Below, piece by piece: positions 59,201 through 64,000 of a stretch of 64,000 nucleotides of DNA. A model generated the notes under the pieces. The model made no database searches. It was not told where the DNA came from and was given only the letters and a program-made list of their open reading frames with translations. Position numbers and translations under genes: made by a program. The DNA lies in assembly GCA_963662175.1 (NCBI GenBank), contig OY759218.1, forward strand, positions 11,214,001 to 11,278,000, written 5' to 3'. The DNA is from Aradus depressus. Its lineage: Eukaryota > Arthropoda > Insecta > Hemiptera > Aradidae. Positions within the stretch are counted from its first letter, which is position 1. Every line of letters begins with the position of its first letter.

Positions 59201-62200
59201 AGTGTTCAGCCGGTTTGTCGGCTCCTGGCGGGAGCAGAAAAAAGAGATGTGACGGGCTGGGGCGACCATCGATCGCTACACGTTGGCGCCCCCGGCCTGC
59301 CATAGCCTTACTTAAGCACCAGCCAGATCCCGAGCTCCTTCGACAAATAGAGACGGGTGGGTGATGTTGCACAAACGCAAGGTGCACCCGACACATTACA
59401 GAGCAATAAAAAGGATATGCATGTCTTAAAAGCTGTATAAATAAAACTGTAAATAATATATTATTCTTTAATAAATTCACAAAAACAAACAAACTTTTCA
59501 TTTTTCATTTATATGGCTATTTATAATAAAGAGAAAATTAATAGTGGCCGTATACGAGTCGTATTCAGAAGTTATTACATGTTATCTATTTGTTTATTGA
59601 TTTTGGATTACGATAATACCGTTGTTACATATCAAAAAGTCTACCAGTTTATCAATTTTTGTAGCTAGGCTGGGCTGGGGGTGTGTAAGGGGTTCTGAAG
59701 TCTAGAGTTGTTTCAAGGAAGTGGCTTCTCTCAGTTCTCTCGGCTGTAATTATCGAGCGTGTGTTCATTTTCTATTATTCATCTTTACTTCCAAGTGGAT
59801 CATGTTCAGTTTGACAGATGATTGTGATGTTGTAGTTCACCAGTCAGGTGCCCAGAGTGGAAGCTCCGGTAGTGCCGTGTCCGACTCCGAGGAGGAACCT
59901 CACAGCCCTACCGTCCACAATCCTCTAGCCAGCCCGCAGTCTCATCCCCACTCACCTCTCACTGTTAAACCACAGATATTCTTCCCTTCAGACAACATAC
60001 CAGAACCTAACACTAGTAATTATAATTATCTATTAGACATTATAATAAGGTAAAAAATCAGATATTATATCTTACTTACTTAGCTCAGGGTTAGCGTGCT
60101 AGCTTATTGAGCTCAAGAACGCGGGTTTGAAACCCGGCCGAAGCCTTTAGGCTTTTTATTTTGGAGGTCAAAACCTTGAGCACACCGTCCTTCGGATGGG
60201 ACGTTAAGCGATGGTCCCGAGCCTATGCGATGTCAGGTATTCGTTTCCTGAGGTGCATAAACCTAAGTAGGCAAAATTTAGAACTGTCGACCAGAGCGGC
60301 GAAAAGAGCGCTCTGGTAGTAGGCGATATGTCCTCGTAGTTAAAGCCCGGGCATGAGTCACATTACCTAATTAACTCTTACGTAATTTTTAATAAATTGT
60401 ATTGGGCATATTTACAGTTGGTAAAAACAAAAAGTAATCATTGGTGAATTATAAAGTGAAGTAAAACAATAAATGGTAGTGTGTACAAGAATAAGTAAAT
60501 ATATGAAAAAAAAGAAAATGCCTATAAAATCATGAATAATATTTACTACAAAATAATCAATGTATATAGACATTAAGTAAAACATATATATATATATATT
60601 ATAGAACAGACAAGTAAATAATATATATAGTAATAATAAATTAAAGAAAAGAGAAAATTATAATAAACAAATAGTGTCTGGAGACTATACCTGAAGACAG
60701 CGTACGGTATTTTCTCATTCTTCTAGTTACTAAATTCATTAAAGTATATGATATGGTCATTGTTCCGGTAATATTTGCTCTATTGTTGATGGCGATAAAT
60801 GACAATATAAGAACGGAAATACATGGACAGACAATACTACAGATTCATTTATATAGAGATTGTATGTATATTATGTATTGATTATTTATGTTATTTCCAA
60901 TAAATTGAGTTAATACCAGCTAAACGCATCCACTGATAAATAAATATATATCCCAATATAACAATTCGATTTGCTAAATATATTAATTTACGTTTTTTGG
61001 AAGTATTAATAACGATACGTCTACATGTATCTCCGATGATATATACTGTTATGGTGGCGTGAATGGCGTGTAAGAGGAAGACCACCCAGTGGTAGCTCCT
61101 CGGGATGACAATTTATTAAAGGTGTGACAGCAGTAATATATCTACTGGCGGAACTAACCCCTTAGATTGTACATTAATGATTATTTAGGGTGGCTTCCGT
61201 TTTGCCATCTAAACACTGATATTATGGAACGAAAACTGTCATGATATTCTTTTTACAGATGGTCGATTGCTTTGGGATTTTCTTCAGCAACTTTTGAACG
61301 ATTCATTGCAACGTTACACATCCTACATTGCCTGGAAGAATCGTGAAGCTGGAGTTTTTAAAATTGTCGATCCCCCAGGCCTGGCGAAACTTTGGGGAAT
61401 CCAAAAAAATCACTTGTCCATGAATTACGACAAAATGTCTCGTGCACTGCGGTATTATTACAGGGTCAACATATTGCGCAAAGTTCAAGGAGAAAGACAT
61501 TGTTATCAGTATGTATATTATTTTATTATTTATTGTTTCTTATAATTATTTTAACTGCGCCTGCAAAGAAGTTCTGATGCGCACAAATAAATGTTGGTCT
61601 AATGTTCATATCAACATCTGTTATGTTATTGATATTCGGGAGTTGACCAGCTGTCCAGAAAACTACAGTCTGATTCCCGACGGGACTATATACATAGCCC
61701 GCCTCATTCTCAAGTTGTTCAAAGGTTTAAATCAAATCTATCAGACTCCTCCCCACACAGATGTAAACAGTTTTAGCTGATTCTAATTTTTATTACCAAC
61801 TTCAGCCTGGGCGAAAAATAGCTCTAGTCAGTTGAGTACCAACACATCAGATCTTTCATATCAGTTTCAATTCGCAACAATTATGTTTTGAAAAATGTTT
61901 CAGAGTGAAGTTATAATAAAAATCAACTCATCTCAATTAAATGTGTTCTTTCGAAATTTTGTTGAATTGGCGAGGAATTGGTATCAGCCAAAGATTCCTG
62001 AAAGAGAGGAGTCTGCATATTTTCAACTATACAATCTAGGTGACCGAGGGGCAGTCGGTCGATTCCGAAAATATGTTTTTACCTGTGGGGAGGAGTCTGC
62101 CATGTTTTTCACTATACATATTAGGTGACCGAGGGCAGTCGGTTCTTGTTGACCTTAATGTGTAGACTTGAAACAATAAAATTATGGTAATGCAAATTTT

Positions 62201-62255
62201 TAGCCAAGCGGGCAAGTACATTGCAGTGGTAGAAGCCACAAAAAAATGCATAGTA

Positions 62256-62296
<41 letters not shown>

Positions 62297-62737
62297 CATA
62301 TATATATTTATATATACATATATATTACTTATTAATAGTATTTTGTTTTTTCCAGGTTTCTTAGGAATCCTAACGAATTGAAGAACATCAAACACATTTC
62401 TCTACTTCGACATCAAATGAGCGTACAACAACCTGGAGGCCCGCCTTCACAGCAGCCAATACAGCCATTGCAGCAAGTGCCGATACAACCACAGCAAGTG
62501 CATGCACAAACGCCACCTCCACCGCCGCAATCACAACAAAAACCAATACAACAGCAACAACCACAGTTCACAAATTTGAAAGAAGAATGTGAGGAAGAAC
62601 CTACAGATCTTAGTACACATTCAAATTGTAATGGAAATATAACCGAATTGCAAGTCAGTTTACGTGGTGATAAATATTCTCCAGCCCAAGCTGAAGATCT
62701 TAGTTTTTCTCAGCCAATAAAATCAGAGGTATCCTAA
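50040..62737 (+). CDS. aop: anterior open / Yan orthologue (ETS-domain repressor), six coding exons
   Basis: CDS = join(50040-50205, 52703-52810, 55634-55918, 59836-60015, 61259-61508, 62356-62737), 1371 nt, 456 residues plus stop; all junctions are GT-AG and in frame. Seen: a short N-terminus with the DILWRYP block; a PNT/SAM domain (about residues 57-124); a Ser/Thr-Pro-rich linker (125-246); an ETS domain (248-335) with recognition-helix arginines R308 and R311; a Q/P-rich tail with PTDLS (412-416). Known of the family: Drosophila Yan is a nuclear repressor that polymerises through its PNT domain, binds GGA-core sites and is inactivated by ERK downstream of EGFR/Ras. The fly positions needed for polymerisation (A86, V105) align with A94 and V113, and the key ERK site S127 aligns with S129 (LPSSP). 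Other P-x-S/T-P sites are T132, T138, S210 and S226. At 456 residues it is much shorter than fly Yan (about 730), mainly through loss of low-complexity linkers. The ETV6-type PNT+ETS layout separates it from Pointed. Upstream noncoding exons and the promoter were not found. Confidence 0.93.
50191..50372 (+). repeat. 26-bp array (7 copies) spanning the aop exon 1 splice donor
   Basis: Unit TTCCCAACTCACTTAGTAAG plus TTTAAC. Copies start at 50191, 50217, 50243, 50269, 50295, 50321 and 50347. The base before GT is A, A, T, G, T, G, A. Every copy keeps a GTAAG donor. The first copy contains the last 15 coding bases of exon 1; the other six lie in intron 1. The period is not a multiple of 3 and the frame meets TAA at 50259. 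Confidence 0.95.
50373..50500 (+). repeat. R1 start fragment in aop intron 1
   Basis: Begins with the R1 left-end motif (acttccctgg ... aggagaagttatgtaa) directly after the splice-donor array. Confidence 0.6.
50500..51335 (-). repeat. R1 element, reverse, with internal 105-bp array
   Basis: Starts with the R1 right-end motif aatgtacttccccag and ends near 51330 with the left-end motif tatagctggggaaataaaa. Four 105-bp units (first bases near 50571, 50676, 50781, 50886) carry atcctcatattaaatttcgt and ttgagttgagcccctcctct. Because 105 is divisible by 3, both strands stay open here; those ORFs are by-products of the array. Confidence 0.85.
51350..51830 (+). repeat. R1 element, + strand, in aop intron 1
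   Basis: Carries the three R1 modules in order (aatgaatatatcgacacgaa; aataactgcgacg; aataactgccgatg) and ends in gaggaagtacattgc. Confidence 0.8.
51900..52090. mobile_element. Penelope-like terminal repeat pair, inverted
   Basis: 51905-51955 (gtcctgtcgtgtaaagaaaa ...) is inverted relative to 52000-52075 (... tttctttacatgacagaacc). The + copy holds a hammerhead-like core at 52003-52032: CTGAAAA, stem GGAAA/TTTCC, GAAAC. Same family as 1322-2405. Confidence 0.5.
52703..52810 (+). CDS. aop: aop coding exon 2 (first half of PNT domain)
   Basis: The acceptor follows a long T-rich tract ending catatgttacag; the donor is ATG AAT G|gtaaat. It encodes residues 56-91 with the PNT signature SDPRTWSREEVVAFLRWC and continues to FFQMN. 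Length is 108 nt, phase 1 at both ends, so skipping it would keep the frame but destroy the PNT fold. Confidence 0.93.
53160..53330 (-). repeat. Dispersed retroelement fragment
   Basis: Shares ttttggtaattcttccaaaa ... gacgatatttcgag ... tatagaagagaaagaaaa with 6190-6300, 7690-7830 and 48640-48760. Confidence 0.5.
54272..54520 (-). mobile_element. tRNA-derived SINE (family 1), internally deleted
   Basis: Starts with the reversed SINE tail (atgactcatgcccgggcttt) and ends in the tRNA-like head (gatcttgagctcagtaagca). It lacks part of the block after the ccgaaggacgg core. Confidence 0.85.
55634..55918 (+). CDS. aop: aop coding exon 3 (second half of PNT domain and MAPK-site linker)
   Basis: The acceptor is ttgtag|GTAAAG and the donor CTCT|gtgagt. 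Residues 92-186 open with GKALCLLTKADL and GCGDVLHNVLHML, the C-terminal half of the PNT domain. A Pro/Ser/Thr-rich linker follows, with S/T-P at S129, T132, T138, S157, S165 and T176. S129 in LPSSP matches the decisive ERK site of fly Yan by position and context. GC content is clearly higher than the flanking introns. 285 nt, phase 1-1. Confidence 0.93.
56276..56615 (+). mobile_element. Full-length tRNA-derived SINE (family 1) with target duplication
   Basis: tRNA-like head with box A (tagctcagtggtatgcgtgc) and box B (gggttcgaaat), then a conserved core (cgtccttcggatgggacgtt) and tail (cccgggcataagtcataa). A 13-bp direct repeat, TAATTCTGAAAAG, flanks it at 56263-56275 and 56616-56628, the mark of LINE-driven retroposition. 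About 340 bp; one of the best copies in the window. Confidence 0.95.
57063..57262 (+). mobile_element. SINE family 1, 5'-truncated and diverged
   Basis: Begins inside the core (gggagaggacgttaagtggc) and ends cccgagcatgagttacaaac; the tRNA head is missing. Confidence 0.75.
57432..57640. repeat. Foldback pair with hammerhead-like motifs
   Basis: 57440-57520 (attgtcttttccacaaaaag ... ggtttcgacattacaccatc) is the inverse of 57555-57635 (gctgacgataatgtaatgct ... tttttgtggaatagacaat). Both arms hold CTGACGA followed by GAAAC. Confidence 0.55.
58590..58745 (+). repeat. R1 right-end fragment
   Basis: acacaaaatttagtatgagg ... aacggttgaatggctttgga ... ggtgattcaccgacgac. Confidence 0.8.
58905..59405 (+). 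pseudogene. 5'-truncated non-LTR retrotransposon, ORF2 C-terminus
   Basis: Translation pieced over three frames reads WVQPDHWMSQ, then GDFNSKLFFLRRKNNPNCSCGG, then IETAEYVVHDCPLYDQAR. This is the usual end of Jockey/I-type ORF2: a CCHC knuckle C-x-C-x8-H-x4-C after the reverse transcriptase, except that the His position is now Tyr (AEYVV). A run of six G near 59066 shifts the frame inside the knuckle, so it cannot be translated intact. Stop near 59250. The GC-rich stretch to 59405 looks like its 3' UTR. Only the last 5-10% of an element survives; it sits in aop intron 3 in sense orientation. Confidence 0.75.
59836..60015 (+). CDS. aop: aop coding exon 4 (acidic / SP-rich linker)
   Basis: Residues 187-246 carry SDSEEE (202-207), PHSP (208-211), LASP, PHSP (224-227), and end in IFFP...PEPNT, which resembles the fly segment just before the ETS domain. 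The donor at 60015 (ACTA|gtaatt) is not consensus, but it is the only nearby GT that keeps phase and gives PNTNGRLLWDF, as in fly. The more obvious AAG|gtaaaa at 60050 would break the frame. Two acceptors keep phase: tgtag at 59835 (used here) and tcag at 59847, which drops four residues. Confidence 0.8.
60016..61258 (+). other. aop intron 4
   Basis: Contains a diverged SINE (60088-60372) and otherwise AT-rich DNA with a short TA run near 60580. No coding signal was seen in 60380-61250. Confidence 0.6.
60088..60372 (+). mobile_element. tRNA-derived SINE (family 1), diverged
   Basis: tagctcagggttagcgtgct head, gggtttgaaacccggc box B, caccgtccttcggatgggac core, cccgggcatgagtcacatta tail. Confidence 0.88.
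61259..61508 (+). CDS. aop: aop coding exon 5 (ETS domain)
   Basis: The acceptor is ttttttacag|ATGGT; the donor is TATCA|gtatgt, phase 2. Residues 247-329 hold nearly the whole ETS winged helix: GRLLWDFLQQLL, then GVFKIVDPPGLAKLWG, KNHLSMNYDKMSRALRYYY and ILRKVQGERHCYQ. The two arginines that contact the GGA core are R308 and R311. Human ETV6 and fly Yan have the same plan. Confidence 0.96.
61560..61780 (+). other. Unrecognised coding-like stretch in aop intron 5
   Basis: Open through ELTSCPENYSLIPDGTIYIA and on to a TGA at 61778. GC content and codon choice look more coding-like than the flanks, and an AAAG|GTTTAA donor-like site sits near 61725. I do not recognise the peptide. It could be an alternative exon, a transposon fragment or chance. 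Confidence 0.25.
62004..62150 (+). repeat. Two-copy tandem duplication in aop intron 5
   Basis: aggagtctgcatattttcaa ... ggtgaccgaggggcagtcgg is repeated as aggagtctgccatgtttttc ... ggtgaccgagggcagtcggt, about 90 bp apart. Confidence 0.85.
62262..62325. repeat. TA microsatellite
   Basis: Alternating TA with a few interruptions, 15-80 bp before exon 6. Confidence 0.95.
62356..62737 (+). CDS. aop: aop coding exon 6 (ETS end and C-terminal tail)
   Basis: The acceptor ttttccag|G completes Gln330 and continues FLRNPNELKNI, the conserved end of the ETS domain. Residues 350-400 are rich in Gln and Pro. LKEE (404-407) and IKSE (451-454) fit the SUMO consensus; PTDLS (412-416) fits the CtBP-binding PxDLS motif and has a counterpart in fly Yan. 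A weaker copy, AEDLS, follows at 442-446. Stop TAA at 62735-62737. Confidence 0.94.
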
Positions 62738-63214
62738 TAGATATTGTATGCGATTCATTTTTGAATCCAATTTTTAATTTGATTACCGTTAAGCATAGTG
62801 GACGCAGTTTTGCGGTTCTAGTGCTGGGATGGTGTTCGTGATACCATCGTTTCATTCCATTCTGTTAAGTTTATAGAAGCCCCATTCCCTCCGGTTTTTG
62901 AAAACTTTCATATGTGGTTTTGTTACACAGGCCTTTTCATTCGGGAGATTCGGTTATGTATTACGTCTGAGAACCGGAAGTGGTTTATTTTAGTATTATT
63001 AGCTACTCAGACGTTTAGGCTAGTCGCGCACTTGTGACTTTTGGCAATTTTTGTGCGCGATTTTGTAGAGATTGTATTTGTGAGTGCATTAGAATTTCCC
63101 AGCTAGCTATGACCATGAATAACCTTTTCTTTCATGTATTTATTTTTTTAAACGCTATACCGGATCTACAAGATGTAATCCTGGTACTCAAATAAATATT
63201 TAAATTAAAATAAA
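62738..63214 (+). other. aop: aop 3' UTR with candidate poly(A) signals
   Basis: Follows the stop. AATAAA occurs at 63191-63196 and 63209-63214, the first good polyadenylation signals after the stop; the true cleavage site is unknown. The segment is free of the R1 and SINE repeats that fill the introns, which suggests it is retained mRNA. A perfect ETS consensus lies at 62973-62982. Confidence 0.55.
62973..62982 (+). promoter_or_regulatory. ETS-consensus site in aop 3' UTR
   Basis: ACCGGAAGTG, a perfect class-I ETS site, lies about 235 bp after the aop stop. Autoregulation is only an inference. Confidence 0.25.
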
Positions 63215-64000
63215 TATGAAGAATTTTAATTTATTCGTAAATCATGAACATAATTTTTTTTTTTTTTTTTATCGAATTCATTCATTTAAGCACTTATAAC
63301 CAGAATTACAGGAAAAAGTTGAAAAAATAAAATATAAAATAATTTTTTTAAGACAATAAAAAATGTATTGTTTATCATTTTTTTCATTCCGTTGTGAAGA
63401 CTGGGCGATCCAAAGAGGGAAGTGCTCGGCTAGCCTTACAGAGCCTATTCAACGTATCTAGTCAGTTTGTCGGGTCGTTAGAAACCTTAATAAATACACA
63501 ACAAATTTGATTTGGTTTTATCTGTGTGTATGCGGGTATTTGTACCTTTGAGGATAGCAAGTAAATGAAAAAAAGGTGGAAGAATACTCGAACAGTTACT
63601 AATTTTACAATTAAAAATATATGTATATTTTTTGATAATATTCTTTTTAACATTTAGCTCTATTTTCATCAAATATAAAATCTTAAACATGAAATTCTGG
63701 AACAAAAAAAATTGATTTACTAATAGTAAACTAATAGTTTAACACCTTGAAAATCACGAGGAAATTTCTGTGTTGAAAAAATATTTATGGCGGTTAAATG
63801 GGGCGGATTTTTAGACACTATATTTCATTCGCCGGTTTCCGTGTCTTTTTAGAATTTTTACTATTTTTTGTGCCTTGTGACTAATAGTTTAGCTATCGTG
63901 TATGACCACTTAACATGCACACATTTGTATTTTTAGGAGGGTATGAGTGCGTGTGTACGTGTACTGTATCTGTACAAATTGCTAGAAAAGTTATAACTAT

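Larger units (their letters stand above)
55919..59835 (+). other. aop intron 3
   Basis: The longest intron (3.9 kb). It holds a full SINE (56276-56615), a truncated SINE (57063-57262), a foldback (57432-57640), an R1 end (58590-58745) and a LINE remnant (58905-59405). 57700-58590 is AT-rich with nothing recognised. Confidence 0.6.
61509..62355 (+). other. aop intron 5
   Basis: Holds an unexplained open stretch (61560-61780), a two-copy tandem duplication (62004-62150) and a TA microsatellite (62262-62325) just before the pyrimidine tract of exon 6. Confidence 0.6.

Noticed and set aside
60041..60055. AAG|gtaaaa as the donor of aop exon 4
   Set aside because: It leaves two bases and shifts the ETS domain out of frame; the 60015 donor keeps frame and matches the fly junction PNTNGRLLWDF.

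Overview
The window is nuclear DNA of an animal, almost certainly an insect. It is AT-rich, has very few genes, and is packed with transposon fragments, tRNA-derived SINEs and satellites. A hemipteran-like repeat landscape is my guess; nothing in the sequence fixes the order or species. There is one recognisable host gene, on the + strand in the right-hand 14 kb: the orthologue of Drosophila anterior open (aop, also called yan; ETV6/TEL family), an ETS-domain repressor of the RTK/Ras/MAPK pathway. Six coding exons (50040-50205, 52703-52810, 55634-55918, 59836-60015, 61259-61508, 62356-62737) join in frame to a 456-residue protein. It has a PNT/SAM polymerisation domain, a Ser/Thr-Pro-rich MAPK-target linker, an ETS DNA-binding domain, and a Q/P-rich tail with a CtBP-type PTDLS motif and two SUMO-consensus lysines.

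From 1 to about 50 kb I see no intact host gene. This part holds a 912-bp PIF/Harbinger element with terminal repeats and a target duplication (3650-4561), two copies of a pogo/Tigger-type MITE (12243-12900, 22879-23542), a Tigger-like transposase remnant (16428-16592), a solo LTR (17396-17701), a piggyBac transposase pseudogene (34234-34920), a hAT-like element (37169-38055), a long-inverted-repeat MITE (46604-47453), about fourteen copies of a 340-bp tRNA-derived SINE, a second SINE family, and several retroelement ends.

About thirty pieces of one roughly 600-bp dispersed repeat (called R1 here) cover much of the rest. R1 is built from three related modules, and parts of it have been amplified into satellites at 33467-33640, 40900-42790 and 50571-51000.

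The observations most worth following are these. The 5' splice site of the first aop coding exon found here lies in a 26-bp unit repeated seven times (50191-50372), so the exon is followed by six further near-identical donors. Hammerhead-ribozyme-like cores (CTGANGA, stem, GAAA) recur at the ends of several unrelated repeat families, as expected of Penelope-like retroelements. A foldback of about 785 bp lies at 31634-32419.

All coordinates and motifs were read by eye. Family names rest on recognised motifs, not on database searches.
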